In this document: positions 38,282 through 47,904 of the stretch, one piece after another
Numbering within the stretch: the first letter of the stretch is position 1
How the letters are laid out: every line of letters begins with the position of its first letter
Source of the DNA: Gammaproteobacteria bacterium UBA2679
GTDB taxonomy: Bacteria > Pseudomonadota > Gammaproteobacteria > Pseudomonadales > Oleiphilaceae
Direction of reading: 5' to 3'
NCBI GenBank assembly: GCA_002354735.1
Contig: DEMD01000016.1
Coordinates: 225,049 to 289,048, forward strand
DNA: 64,000 nt
Notes under the pieces: generated by a model
What the model was told of the DNA's origin: nothing
Databases searched by the model: none
What the model saw: the letters and a program-made list of their open reading frames with translations, nothing else
Position numbers and translations under genes: made by a program

Positions 38282-40183
38282 CTACTCGTCGATAAAGCTA
38301 CGCAGATGGTCTGATCGGCTCGGATGACGCAGCTTACGCAGCGCCTTCGCTTCGATCTGTCTGATCCGCTCTCTGGTAACGTCGAACTGCTTGCCGACTT
38401 CTTCCAGCGTGTGGTCAGTGTTCATTTCGATACCGAAACGCATCCGCAGAACCTTCGACTCACGTGCAGTCAGGCCAGCCAGAACGCGACGGGTCGCTTC
38501 ACGCAGGCCTTCGCCAGTCGCTGAGTCGATTGGTGACTCTGCCTGACCGTCCTCGATGAAATCCCCCAGATGCGAATCTTCGTCGTCACCGATAGGCGTT
38601 TCCATTGAGATCGGCTCTTTCGCGATCTTCAGGACCTTGCGAACCTTGTCTTCCGGCATATCCATGCGGTAGGCGAGTTCTTCCGGCGTCGGCTCACGAC
38701 CCATCTCCTGCAGCATCTGCCGTGAAATACGGTTCAGCTTGTTGATGGTTTCGATCATGTGCACCGGAATACGGATGGTGCGAGCCTGATCCGCAATCGA
38801 TCGCGTGATTGCCTGTCTGATCCACCACGTCGCATAGGTCGAGAACTTGTAGCCTCGGCGATATTCGAACTTGTCGACAGCCTTCATCAGACCGATGTTG
38901 CCTTCCTGGATCAGGTCGAGGAACTGCAGGCCACGGTTGGTGTACTTCTTCGCAATCGAGATAACCAGACGCAGGTTCGCTTCCACCATTTCTTTCTTGG
39001 CACGACGCGCCTTGGCTTCACCGATGGATACCCGGCGATGAATTTCCTTCACATAAGGAATATCCATGTCGAGCTGGTCTTTCACGAAGGCAATCCGTCG
39101 CTGACGGCGCACAATTTCGTCTTTTTTCTCAACGATTGCGGCAGCCCAGGCAGTGTCATTATTCTTGAACGAATCGACCCAGGTCAGATCCTGCTCATTG
39201 CTCGGGAAGGTCTTGATGAACTCGGATTTCGGCATACGGCATTCGCGGATACAGATGCGCATGATCTCACGCTCGTTCTGACGAACAGCTTCGTTCGAAA
39301 TGCGTACGCGGTGCACCAGTGCGTCGTACTGCTTCTGAGCCAGCTTGAGTCGGGTGAACTGCTCGCTCAGCGTCTCGAGAGCCGCCTGCGTATTCTTGTG
39401 ATCACGCCCGTGCTTCTCGATCATCTTCTGCGCAGCCGCATAGCTCGCCGCCAATGCCTCGAAATGCGCGCGGGCTACTTCCGGATCAGGACCGCTCTCG
39501 ACTTCAGTTTCTTCATCGGAATCATCATCTGAATCGTCATCGGTGTCGTCAGAATCATCGGCAACAGCATCTTTCTTGCCGCCGTCCTTCTTGCCTTTGC
39601 CACCAGGCTTCACGACGTCGTCAAGGTCATCCTTGTCTGCTGCCGGCGCGGGCGCCTGGCTGTCGATAGTGTCGTCGAGAAAGCCGATGATGATCTCATT
39701 CAGGCGCGGCCCTTCTTCTTCCTGGCTGGCAGCATAGGCGCTCAATACGCGCTCCATGGTACCGGGGAAGTAGACGAGGGCTGCCATGACATCACTGATG
39801 CCTTCCTCGATACGCTTCGCAATGACAATTTCGCCTTCACGCGTCAGCAGCTCCACGGTGCCCATCTCACGCATATACATGCGGACGGGGTCAGTGGTTC
39901 GGCCGGCGTCGCTTTCGACCGAGGCCAGGGCTGCAGCAGCCTCGGCAGCGGCTGAGTCATCAGCGGCGTCGCCATCGCTCATCAACAGTGATTCGGCATC
40001 GGGCGTTTCCTCGCAAACGAGGATGCCCATGTCGTTGATCATGCGGATGATGTCTTCGACCTGATCAGGATCAGCTATGTCTTCCGGCAGGTGGTCGTTG
40101 ACCTCTGCATAGGTGAGATAGCCCTGCTCCTTGCCACGAGCGATCAGCTCTTTCAAACGAGACTTGCGGGTGTTTACCGACAT
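38282..40183 (-). CDS. rpoD: RNA polymerase primary sigma factor
   Basis: A 633-residue sigma-70. Region 1.1 begins [17 protein letters not shown] strongly acidic insert with a [15 protein letters not shown] run lies near residues 190-230. Regions 2 ([12 protein letters not shown]), 3 and 4.2 ([18 protein letters not shown]) are complete. The ATG at 40183 matches the family start; the longer frame to 40252 does not. It is transcribed from promoters in the 384-base gap to dnaG. Confidence 0.97.
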   Translation of the reverse strand: MSVNTRKSRLKELIARGKEQGYLTYAEVNDHLPEDIADPDQVEDIIRMINDMGILVCEETPDAESLLMSDGDAADDSAAAEAAAALASVESDAGRTTDPVRMYMREMGTVELLTREGEIVIAKRIEEGISDVMAALVYFPGTMERVLSAYAASQEEEGPRLNEIIIGFLDDTIDSQAPAPAADKDDLDDVVKPGGKGKKDGGKKDAVADDSDDTDDDSDDDSDEETEVESGPDPEVARAHFEALAASYAAAQKMIEKHGRDHKNTQAALETLSEQFTRLKLAQKQYDALVHRVRISNEAVRQNEREIMRICIRECRMPKSEFIKTFPSNEQDLTWVDSFKNNDTAWAAAIVEKKDEIVRRQRRIAFVKDQLDMDIPYVKEIHRRVSIGEAKARRAKKEMVEANLRLVISIAKKYTNRGLQFLDLIQEGNIGLMKAVDKFEYRRGYKFSTYATWWIRQAITRSIADQARTIRIPVHMIETINKLNRISRQMLQEMGREPTPEELAYRMDMPEDKVRKVLKIAKEPISMETPIGDDEDSHLGDFIEDGQAESPIDSATGEGLREATRRVLAGLTARESKVLRMRFGIEMNTDHTLEEVGKQFDVTRERIRQIEAKALRKLRHPSRSDHLRSFIDE

Positions 40184-40253
40184 ATGAACCCTATTCAATT
40201 GGATGTACGCGGACAGTCGCCGACAGCACGCCAGAGCAGAACCTAACAACACT

Positions 40254-40280
40254 TGATCAAACTGATCAAACCGATCAATA
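40254..40280 (-). repeat. Three tandem 9-base repeats upstream of rpoD
   Basis: TGATCAAAC occurs twice in tandem followed by CGATCAATA, giving GATCAA cores spaced exactly nine bases. The block lies 70-97 bases before the rpoD ATG and may bind a regulator. The rest of 40184-40567 holds promoters and no gene. Confidence 0.5.
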
Positions 40281-40404
40281 TAAGGCTGTAAAACCTTATT
40301 TTGCTGCCAAGGTTGTCATCAGGAGCGCACCTGTCGCTGCGTCTCAGACAGTCTTTTCTTGCTTACGTAAATCCGTGTGTGTGTGCGAGCAAAAATTAGC
40401 CGGG

Positions 40405-40410
40405 CATTAT
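40405..40410 (-). promoter_or_regulatory. Consensus -10 element, probable rpoD promoter
   Basis: On the minus strand a perfect TATAAT within GGTATAATGCC lies about 220 bases before the rpoD start. The -35 at 17 bases spacing (TGGAGT) is weak, so an activator or extended contacts may be needed. Confidence 0.5.
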
Positions 40411-40567
40411 ACCGCCGACCGGGTCTGTACTCCAGTAACTTATTCTGTTACTACGTCTCTGCTCCTGATTCTTACGTACCATTGTTGCCTCAGGTTCAGG
40501 CACTTCAACGGCTTGCGTCGTTACCCCAGTTATGGGTCCGACGCCCTGCAAATTCAACTATAGCCAG

Positions 40568-42421
40568 TCAGAGTTCTGCAATTAAACGCTTGTATTGAGC
40601 CTTCAGCTCGGCATCCGCAGGATCTATCCGCATGGCCTGCTCGACTCGAAGCAGTGTGCTACGAGTATAGCTACGTTTCATTTGGGCAAGTGTATCCTGC
40701 AGTTGCTGCTCAAGCATGCTACCTTCCGGCAGCCCTGAGCCGGTTTCGAGGGCAGGCAAGTCGAACAGGTATTGCAATCGGTCGGCTAGTTCCGGGTTGC
40801 AGCCAAGCGCGTACAGCAGGTCTTCGGTGCTGTTGATTTCCATTTCCCGCAGCCATCCAGCGAAGCCCAGCGCATCCCGTTCGGCGGCATCGTCAATGTC
40901 GAAATCGCCCATGGTAAGGGCTCGGGCCGCACAGGACGGGTCTTGCAGTAAACACGCGACCAGTGATCGGGCCAGCGGGGTGGCTCTTGCGGTCAGTACC
41001 GAGCCTTCCATGAGTTGGCTGAAGCTGAGCGTCGGCGCAGGCGGACGGCGCTTGAAGCGATCATAACCGCCGCCATAGCCGCCGCCGTTGGCGCCGCTCC
41101 CGCCGCTGTTGCTTCGGCTCTTGAAGTTACCCTTGCCGCCAGCGTTCTGATAGCCGTGCTGATCCCGCGTGGCTTTCCAGAGATCCTCCTTCAGGCCATT
41201 ATGCAGGGCGGGTGCAGTCTGGCGGTTGATCAGGTTCAGCATTTCAGTGCCGCGCTTGAACAGCAGGCTCTTGCTCTCGGCAAGCGACAGATCAAGATTC
41301 TGTCCCAGTACGCGGAACAGGAAGAGTGACAGTGGCAGGGCTTCGTCAAGCGCCGCGGCCATCGCTTCACCACCGATCCGCCGGACGTGGGTGTCCGGAT
41401 CTTCGCCTTCAGGCAGGAGCATGAAGGCTACGCGTTGGCCGTCCTGCAGGAGCGGCAGGATTTTTTCCATGGCTTTCTTGGCCGCGCTGATGCCGGCACT
41501 GTCGCCGTCGAAGCAGAACACGACCTCCTCCGATAGCGACAGCAGGCGCTGCAGGCTCTCTTCGTTGGTGGCGGTGCCCATGGTGGCCACGGCGCCAGAA
41601 ATGCCGTGCTGCGTCAGCGCGATGACGTCGAGGTAGCCTTCCACCACGACCAGTCGGTCGACCTTGCCGAAATGCTGCTTGCTCTCCCAGAGGCCGTACA
41701 CGACCTGGCTTTTCTTGAAGAGTTCGGATTCGACGCTGTTAATGTACTTGGCTTTGTCGTCACCCAGGGTGCGCCCACCAAAGCCGATGGTTCGGCCGCG
41801 GTGATCGCGAATTGGGAACATGAGACGGTTTCTGAACTGATCGTAGGCTGAGCTGGCATCTCCGCGGAGCAGCCCGAGACCGTGCAAGGCAGGCCGAAGC
41901 TTCTCCGCGGCCTTGGCTTGAGCCAACAGCTTGCCGGCGGAAGGCGCGTAGCCTAACCCGTACAATGTCTGCATGCTCTGGTCGACACCGCGCTCGCGCA
42001 GGTAACTCGAAGCGACTGAGTTGCCGCGCCGCAACTCTGCCTGATACAGCTCTGTAGCTAGTGTTGCCGCGGAATAGCTGCTCTTCAGCTCATCGTAGCG
42101 CTCACGATCCTGTTGTTCGCGTGGCACTTCCAGTCCAAGTCGTCCCGCAAGGCTTTCAACGGCCGAAACAAAGTCGAGATTATCGATACTGGTAAGAAAA
42201 CTGAGGGTGTTGCCGTGGGCTTCGCAGCCATAACAGTGGTAGTGGGGAAAGTCCCCGGTTTCATAAACGTGGAAAGAGGGCGTCTTTTCGTTATGGAAGG
42301 GGCAGCGCCCTGTCCATGAGCCGCCAGCCTTTTTGAGGTCCACCCGATCACGAACGATGCCTACGAGATCGGCACGCCGGTTGATTTCATCGATGAACGC
42401 GTCGGGTATTCGTCCAGCCAT
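40568..42421 (-). CDS. dnaG: DNA primase
   Basis: A 617-residue primase starting MAGRIPDAFIDEI at 42421 (an upstream in-frame start at 42445 is not needed). It has a zinc-binding domain with CPFHNEKTPSF and HCYGCEAHGN, a TOPRIM core with VVVEGYLDV and FDGDSAG, a glycine-rich linker (about residues 415-450, several GGG runs) and a C-terminal DnaB-interaction domain. It lies between yqeY and rpoD, the conserved macromolecular synthesis cluster. Confidence 0.96.
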   Translation of the reverse strand: MAGRIPDAFIDEINRRADLVGIVRDRVDLKKAGGSWTGRCPFHNEKTPSFHVYETGDFPHYHCYGCEAHGNTLSFLTSIDNLDFVSAVESLAGRLGLEVPREQQDRERYDELKSSYSAATLATELYQAELRRGNSVASSYLRERGVDQSMQTLYGLGYAPSAGKLLAQAKAAEKLRPALHGLGLLRGDASSAYDQFRNRLMFPIRDHRGRTIGFGGRTLGDDKAKYINSVESELFKKSQVVYGLWESKQHFGKVDRLVVVEGYLDVIALTQHGISGAVATMGTATNEESLQRLLSLSEEVVFCFDGDSAGISAAKKAMEKILPLLQDGQRVAFMLLPEGEDPDTHVRRIGGEAMAAALDEALPLSLFLFRVLGQNLDLSLAESKSLLFKRGTEMLNLINRQTAPALHNGLKEDLWKATRDQHGYQNAGGKGNFKSRSNSGGSGANGGGYGGGYDRFKRRPPAPTLSFSQLMEGSVLTARATPLARSLVACLLQDPSCAARALTMGDFDIDDAAERDALGFAGWLREMEINSTEDLLYALGCNPELADRLQYLFDLPALETGSGLPEGSMLEQQLQDTLAQMKRSYTRSTLLRVEQAMRIDPADAELKAQYKRLIAEL

Positions 42422-42501
42422 TGGCTTGAGGTTTCTCCAGACCAAACGAGCGCATTAGAAGCTGCGCAGGGAGAAAGTCTATAGCAAGGATAGCAGGTGG
42501 A

Positions 42502-42945
42502 CTAGGCGAGGGCGCCTTTGATTTTCTGACTGACCTGGCCCATGTCTGCGCGGCCTTGAGCCTGGCCCTTGACGATTGCGACCACTTTGCCCATGTCCTT
42601 CATCGAACTCGCGCCTGTCTGTTCAATGGCATCTTTGATGATGGCATCGAGTTCCTCATCAGACAGCTGCTCAGGCAGAAAATCAGCAATAACCTTGAGT
42701 TCGAACTCTTCACGTTCGACGAGGTCACCGCGACCAGCCTTCTCGAATTGCGAGATTGAGTCGTATCGCTGCTTCTTCATCTTGTCGAGAATGACCAGCA
42801 TGCGCTCGTCGTCGACCTCGATGCGCTCATCGACCTCGATGCGTTTGACATCGGCAAGTATCAGGCGGATTGCATTAAGCCGTTCCTGATCGCGGGCGCG
42901 CATGGCGTCCTTCATTGCAGCCGTTAATGACGCTTTGATAGACAT
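42502..42945 (-). CDS. yqeY: GatB/YqeY-domain protein
   Basis: A 147-residue protein of the GatB/YqeY family: MRARDQERLNAIRLILADVKR near the N-terminus and DFLPEQLSDEELDAI in the middle. Its C-terminal helical domain resembles the tRNA-binding tail of GatB. The precise role is unknown. The ATG at 42945 is preferred over a TTG two codons upstream. It sits between rpsU and dnaG as in other pseudomonads. Confidence 0.92.
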   Translation of the reverse strand: MSIKASLTAAMKDAMRARDQERLNAIRLILADVKRIEVDERIEVDDERMLVILDKMKKQRYDSISQFEKAGRGDLVEREEFELKVIADFLPEQLSDEELDAIIKDAIEQTGASSMKDMGKVVAIVKGQAQGRADMGQVSQKIKGALA

Positions 42946-43116
42946 CTTCAATTCCGTATCGACTTGAACATCAGCTCAGGTGCTGAAAGAAAGTACCGAG
43001 TTAAATTGAGCGCATGAAAACGAACAGCCATGAATATAGCTGTTGAAGCTGCTCTTCAGATTATCGGTCTGGCCTGGGCCAGCAAATCTGCCGGCATCGA
43101 GCCAGCGGATCAGCAA

Positions 43117-43332
43117 TCAGTACAGACGTTCGAAACGACGCTGTTCGCGCTGAACTTTCTTGGCATGACGCTTTACAGCGGCAGCCAGCTTGCGCTTACG
43201 CTCTGCGGTCGGCTTTTCATAGAATTCACGACGACGAACTTCAGAAAGGACGCCAGCCTTTTCACAGGAGCGCTTGAATCGGCGCAGGGCGATATCGAAC
43301 GGCTCGTTTTCTTTCAATTTAACTGAAGGCAT
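43117..43332 (-). CDS. rpsU: 30S ribosomal protein S21
   Basis: A 71-residue, highly basic protein: [20 protein letters not shown] at the N-terminus and REFYEKPT in the middle, identical in layout to S21. It helps initiation on the 30S subunit. It heads rpsU-yqeY-dnaG and diverges from tsaD. The 260 bases to tsaD hold both promoters and no gene that I can see. Confidence 0.97.
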   Translation of the reverse strand: MPSVKLKENEPFDIALRRFKRSCEKAGVLSEVRRREFYEKPTAERKRKLAAAVKRHAKKVQREQRRFERLY

Positions 43333-43592
43333 TTACACCACTCATGTTTCAATATTGGTTACAATTCAATTCCACGGAATGCTGCTGACCTCTCGGGTTA
43401 GTCCTGATCCAGTACCCGATTTCAGGGTAATGAGGGTTCTGGACGAACGAAATCCATACAGTTTCTCGCAAGGGCGCGCATTGTAAACGCTGCAGGCACG
43501 GGCTGTAAAGCTGCCGTGAAAAATTGACCAGAGCCAAAGACAGGGGAAAACATGAAGCAAGCCATACCGACGTCGCCAGAAAGGCCCGGTTC

Positions 43593-44630
43593 ATGAGGGT
43601 TCTGGGCATAGAAACCTCCTGTGATGAAACTGCTCTGGCCGTCTACGGACACCCTCCTGGCGAAGATAGGCAGACGGCCAGGCTGTATGGTCACGTGCTC
43701 CATAGCCAGATTGCCATGCATGCCGATTACGGCGGTGTAGTGCCCGAACTGGCCTCACGCGATCATGTGCAGAAGCTCTGGCCTTTGTTGAACGCCCTGT
43801 TGGACGAGTGCGAACTGACTGCAGCAGACATCGATGCAGTGGCCTATACCGCTGGCCCCGGACTCGTCGGCGCGCTTATGGTGGGCGCTTGCTTTGCCAC
43901 CGGCTTTGCCTGGGGCCGTAATCTGCCGGTAGTCCGCGTTCATCATATGGAGGGTCACTTGCTTGCGCCAATGCTGGACGACCCGGAGTTGAAACCGCCG
44001 TTTGTGGCATTGCTCGTTTCCGGGGGGCATAGTCAACTGGTGGCGGTCCATCAACCCGGCGAATACGAGTTGCTGGGAGAGTCGCTGGATGATGCTGCCG
44101 GCGAAGCCTTTGACAAGGTGGCGAAGATGCTCGAGCTCGATTATCCGGGTGGCCCCAATGTAGCAAGACTTGCGGATACCGGCGACCGCACTGCGATGCG
44201 CTTTCCGCGGCCGATGACTGATCGACCGGGCCTTGATATGAGCTTCAGCGGGCTGAAGACATTCACTCGCAATGTGCTCGCAGAAGGCAAGGCGAAACAC
44301 GCTGACATTGCAGCGGCCTTCCAGGAAGCAGTCGTCGATAGCCTCGTCATCAAGTCAAGACGCGCTATCGAAGCTACTGGCTACCGTCGACTCGTGGTGG
44401 CTGGTGGCGTGAGTGCCAATCGTCGATTGCGGGAAGTAATGGATGCGGCCGGCCGTAAGGCTGGTTTCAGCATTGCTTATCCGAGAGCGGAGTTTTGCAC
44501 AGATAACGGTGCGATGATCGCTTTGGCGGGTTATCGGCGAGCGTTCAATGGAGAAGCCAGAAAAAATCTGGAAGTGCTTGTTACACCTCGTTGGCCGCTG
44601 TCATCGCTAATGGTCGATAGCCAGATCTAG
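43593..44630 (+). CDS. tsaD: tRNA N6-threonylcarbamoyladenosine transferase
   Basis: A 345-residue enzyme for t6A37 formation in ANN-reading tRNAs. It has the N-terminal ETSCDETA motif, metal-binding histidines in HHMEGH and the ASKH-fold GGVSANRRL. The ATG at 43593 gives the conserved start [11 protein letters not shown]; a longer frame to 43524 has no homologous sequence. Its partner plsY is convergent, ending 27 bases away. Confidence 0.97.
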   Translation: MRVLGIETSCDETALAVYGHPPGEDRQTARLYGHVLHSQIAMHADYGGVVPELASRDHVQKLWPLLNALLDECELTAADIDAVAYTAGPGLVGALMVGACFATGFAWGRNLPVVRVHHMEGHLLAPMLDDPELKPPFVALLVSGGHSQLVAVHQPGEYELLGESLDDAAGEAFDKVAKMLELDYPGGPNVARLADTGDRTAMRFPRPMTDRPGLDMSFSGLKTFTRNVLAEGKAKHADIAAAFQEAVVDSLVIKSRRAIEATGYRRLVVAGGVSANRRLREVMDAAGRKAGFSIAYPRAEFCTDNGAMIALAGYRRAFNGEARKNLEVLVTPRWPLSSLMVDSQI

Positions 44631-44657
44631 GTAGCTCAGCCAAGACTGGACCCGTGT

Positions 44658-45239
44658 CTACAGCGATTGTTCCTTGCCTTTGGCAAGAGCGATGATGTTG
44701 TCGCGATGCCGGACCACGAGTACGAGCGAGAGCACAACAAAAAACAGCGTGAAGTCCGGATTGAAAAAATAAGCAATCCAGGGCGCGAGGCCTGCCGCTG
44801 CCAATGAGGCCAATGAAGATATACGTTTCCAGAGCAGTAGGGCCCACCACACCACGCCCAGTATCAGTGTTGTCCAGAACGCCAGTGCGAGACCAGTGCC
44901 CAGCATTGTCGCTACGCCTTTGCCACCCTGGAATTTGTGATAGATTGGCAGAATGTGGCCGAGCACTGCAGCAACGGCGACCAGACCGAGATATTCGGCC
45001 TCAAGGCCAGCAAGATGTCCCAGGCCAACCGCCAGGGCGCCTTTGCCAGCATCCCAGATAAGCGTGAGTGCTGCAGGTAGCATTCCGCCTAACCTGTATA
45101 CGTTAGTTGCTCCGGGGTTGCGTGAGCCGCTTTCGCTAGGCGAAGGCAAGCCAAACAGGGCGCAAATGAGATAAGCGCCCATGGATGAACCCAGCAGGTA
45201 AGCCAATGGAAGACAGATCATGAAACCGGTAGATACCAT
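44658..45239 (-). CDS. plsY: Glycerol-3-phosphate acyltransferase PlsY
   Basis: A 193-residue integral membrane enzyme that transfers acyl groups from acyl-phosphate to glycerol-3-phosphate. Conserved motifs are SGSRNPGATNVYR, the glycine-rich FQGGKGVAT and a C-terminal VVRHRDNI. It has five or so membrane segments. The start at 45239 overlaps the divergent folB start by 20 bases; an ATG at 45221 would nearly remove the overlap. Confidence 0.94.
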   Translation of the reverse strand: MVSTGFMICLPLAYLLGSSMGAYLICALFGLPSPSESGSRNPGATNVYRLGGMLPAALTLIWDAGKGALAVGLGHLAGLEAEYLGLVAVAAVLGHILPIYHKFQGGKGVATMLGTGLALAFWTTLILGVVWWALLLWKRISSLASLAAAGLAPWIAYFFNPDFTLFFVVLSLVLVVRHRDNIIALAKGKEQSL

Positions 45240-45612
45240 CGGCGCCTCCTTGCCGCAGCGTCAGAGCGTAGTCATTCAAGCCCTGGAACTGGACTGCGTA
45301 ATTGGAGTATACGACTTCGAGCGACGCTTCGAACAGCGCCTGTTCCTCGACCTTGTTATGAACACCGATTTCAGCGCAGCCGTGCAGTCAGATGCTCTCG
45401 ACCAGACGCTGAACTACGCAGCGATTTGCGAGCGCTTGCAGTGCATTGCCCGTGAGTCCTCCTACGCGCTTCTGGAGCGCTTGATGGGCGCGTTCATGAC
45501 TTGTCTGCAGGACGAATTCGGCGTGGCCCATTTTTACATGCGCATCCGCAAACCAGGTGCAGTAGCTGGCACAGACTTCGTAGGCATTGAAATTGACACC
45601 AGACCGGCTTAA
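45220..45612 (+). CDS. folB: Dihydroneopterin aldolase
   Basis: A 130-residue folate biosynthesis enzyme: VIQALELDCVIGVYDFERR at the N-terminus, with the active-site Glu, LNYAAICERL and a C-terminal RIRKPGAV. Its 5' end overlaps plsY on the other strand, so its promoter must lie inside plsY. The folK-like gene follows. Confidence 0.93.
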   Translation: MKPVDTIGASLPQRQSVVIQALELDCVIGVYDFERRFEQRLFLDLVMNTDFSAAVQSDALDQTLNYAAICERLQCIARESSYALLERLMGAFMTCLQDEFGVAHFYMRIRKPGAVAGTDFVGIEIDTRPA

Positions 45613-45619
45613 CCCAGCA

Positions 45620-46177
45620 GTGAACTCTCCGGCGCAGCAAAAGGTACTGACAGGCTTCGGCATCGGTAGCAACATTGAGCCCGAACGGCATATTCATACG
45701 GCGCTTTCGGCACTTTGCAGAGAATTCCCAGATTTGCTGATTTCTCCGATATACCGCTGCAAAGCTGTGGGGTTCGATGGCGCCCCGTTTTTGAATCTGG
45801 TGGTCGCATCACGCAATACTCAGCCTCTGTCGGCGCTACAGGCGCTGGTCAAGCGTCTGGAAGCCGCGAGTGGGCGCAGCGGCCATGAAACCAAATACTC
45901 TGGCAGAACCCTCGACATCGATATTCTCTTTCATGGCGGGCTCGTGTGCAGAACCGATCAGATTCAGTTGCCGCGAAAGGATGTCGTGAAGTACCCCTAT
46001 GTGCTCAAGCCACTGACCGACATACTGCCGGATTGGGTGCACCCGGAACGTCATTGCACGGCGGCGGAGCTATGGCAGCGCTTGATAGACGCTGCCGGAA
46101 GTGAACAGCTGCTGCTCGAACAGCACGGCGTGCACCCGACTGACATACGTCTGGACACGCCACCGAGGCTGGTTTAG
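45620..46177 (+). CDS. HPPK-like (FolK paralogue) protein
   Basis: About 185 residues from a GTG at 45620, seven bases after folB; a TTG at 45587 inside folB is an alternative. HPPK features are GFGIGSN, an SPIYRCKAVG segment and the signature YSGRTLDIDILF. It differs clearly from the other folK at 49633-50199, which has the orthodox [10 protein letters not shown]. It may be a divergent pyrophosphokinase or serve a related pterin step. It ends tail to tail with pgi, overlapping by four bases. Confidence 0.8.
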   Translation: MNSPAQQKVLTGFGIGSNIEPERHIHTALSALCREFPDLLISPIYRCKAVGFDGAPFLNLVVASRNTQPLSALQALVKRLEAASGRSGHETKYSGRTLDIDILFHGGLVCRTDQIQLPRKDVVKYPYVLKPLTDILPDWVHPERHCTAAELWQRLIDAAGSEQLLLEQHGVHPTDIRLDTPPRLV

Positions 46178-47898
46178 GAATTCGCAGCGCGGGCCGCGTC
46201 GACCAGCTGTGCCGTCGACGGATCAAGATTCAGGGCGCCGCTATCCGAACCGCCTTCCAGTAAGGGCAGGATGCTCGAGCACATTTGCTTGCCCAGCTCG
46301 ACCCCCCATTGATCGAAGGAGTTAAGGTTCCAGATCACGCCCTGCACGAAAATCCTTTGCTCATACATGGCAATGAGCTGGCCCACCGTAAACGCGTCCA
46401 CCTCCGGTATAGTGATCGTGGTGCTCGGCTTGTTGCCCTGAATCACTTTATGAGGCGCCAGCTGTGTGGCTTCAGTCTTACTCATACCGGCATCGAGGCA
46501 TTCCTGCAGTGCCTGGTCCAGCGATTTGCCGGTCAGCATGGCCTGACTCTGGGCCAGGCAGTTGGAAATCAACATTCGATGATGTTTCTGAATCTGCTCA
46601 ATGCCGATCCGCTCAGCTAGAGGGCGTCCGACTTGTCTTGAACGCAAAGGCAGAATGAAGTCGACAGGCACGTCGCGCGTGCCCTGGTGTATGAGCTGGT
46701 GGTATGCATGCTGGCCATTGGTGCCGGCGCCGCCCCAGACAATTGTACCCGTCTGCGAAAACACCGGTTTGCCGTCACGCTGTACCGACTTGCCGTTACT
46801 CTCCATGTCGACCTGCTGCAGATGCGCAGCCAGGTCGTTCAGGCCTTGATCGTAGGGAATGATGGCGTAGTTACCGATGTTCCTGAAATTGTTGTACCAG
46901 ATCCCGATCACCGCCAGGAGGGCCGGGAGATTCTTCTCTAAAGGCGCCGTGAGGAAATGTTCGTCCATATGCGCTGCACCCTGCAGTAGCTTGCGGAACA
47001 GCGGCATACCGACCTGGCACGCAATCGGCAGGCCGATAGCCGACCAGAGCGAATAGCGGCCGCCAACCCAGTCCCACATAGGCAGGATGTTTCCGGCATC
47101 GATGCCAAAGGCCTGGGCTTTTTCAACGTTGCTCGAAACGGCGACGAAATGTCGGCGCAAGGCTTCAGCCCTATCGTCCAGCGCCGCAACAGCAGGGTCA
47201 CCAAGAAACCAGGCGCGAGCCGTGAGAGCGTTGGTCAGTGTCTCCTGCGTGGTGAACGACTTGGATTGGACGATGAACAGCGTAGTACTGGGGCTGAGGT
47301 CTTCAAGGGTATTAAGAATGTCCGCGGCGTCGACGTTGGCAACGAAGTGGACACGGATGCGCGGATGCCAGTCAGGCCGCAGCGCCTCAACCACGACCTT
47401 GGGCCCAAGAAACGAGCCGCCAATTCCAATACTGACTACATCAGTAATCGACTGCCCGTCGTGGCCTGTCCATTCACCGGAGTGCAAGCGCTCGACAACC
47501 TTCGACATTTTGTTTAAGGCAGCTTCCACCTCGCTGGAGATGTCTTCCAGGCCGCTGGCAGTTGGTCCGGCACTATGACGAAGCGCCGCATGAAGCACGG
47601 CTCTCTGTTCGGTGTTGTTCAGCAGCTCACCGTCGAACATGGCTTTGCGGGCGGTATCCAACCCGCTGTGCTCGAGGAGCGTTAGCAGTTGGTCGCGCAC
47701 TTTCAGGCTCATGGCGCTGCGAGAGTAGTCCAGCCTCAAATCAGCGCAGCTCGCCGTCATTTTTTCCAGCCGGTCAGGCTCGGCGTCGAAGTAATCGAGT
47801 ATGCGATCACTCTGACTGTTGTCTGCAAGTTGCTTCAGCACCTCCCAGGCCTTGTTGAACTGCTGGTCCTGTTCTGGCGTCCTGAAAGACGAGTCCAT
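46174..47898 (-). CDS. pgi: Glucose-6-phosphate isomerase
   Basis: A 574-residue enzyme with family signatures GGRYSLWSAIGLP and the catalytic block near NSFDQWGVELGK. It interconverts glucose-6-phosphate and fructose-6-phosphate. It follows panC by six bases as the last gene of pcnB-folK-panB-panC-pgi, the usual pseudomonad order. Confidence 0.96.
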   Translation of the reverse strand: MDSSFRTPEQDQQFNKAWEVLKQLADNSQSDRILDYFDAEPDRLEKMTASCADLRLDYSRSAMSLKVRDQLLTLLEHSGLDTARKAMFDGELLNNTEQRAVLHAALRHSAGPTASGLEDISSEVEAALNKMSKVVERLHSGEWTGHDGQSITDVVSIGIGGSFLGPKVVVEALRPDWHPRIRVHFVANVDAADILNTLEDLSPSTTLFIVQSKSFTTQETLTNALTARAWFLGDPAVAALDDRAEALRRHFVAVSSNVEKAQAFGIDAGNILPMWDWVGGRYSLWSAIGLPIACQVGMPLFRKLLQGAAHMDEHFLTAPLEKNLPALLAVIGIWYNNFRNIGNYAIIPYDQGLNDLAAHLQQVDMESNGKSVQRDGKPVFSQTGTIVWGGAGTNGQHAYHQLIHQGTRDVPVDFILPLRSRQVGRPLAERIGIEQIQKHHRMLISNCLAQSQAMLTGKSLDQALQECLDAGMSKTEATQLAPHKVIQGNKPSTTITIPEVDAFTVGQLIAMYEQRIFVQGVIWNLNSFDQWGVELGKQMCSSILPLLEGGSDSGALNLDPSTAQLVDAARAANS

Positions 47899-47904
47899 AT
47901 CTAC

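Noticed and set aside
43070..43085. Palindrome CTGGCC-TG-GGCCAG between rpsU and yqeY as a terminator
   Set aside because: No T-run on either side and the genes are normally co-transcribed.
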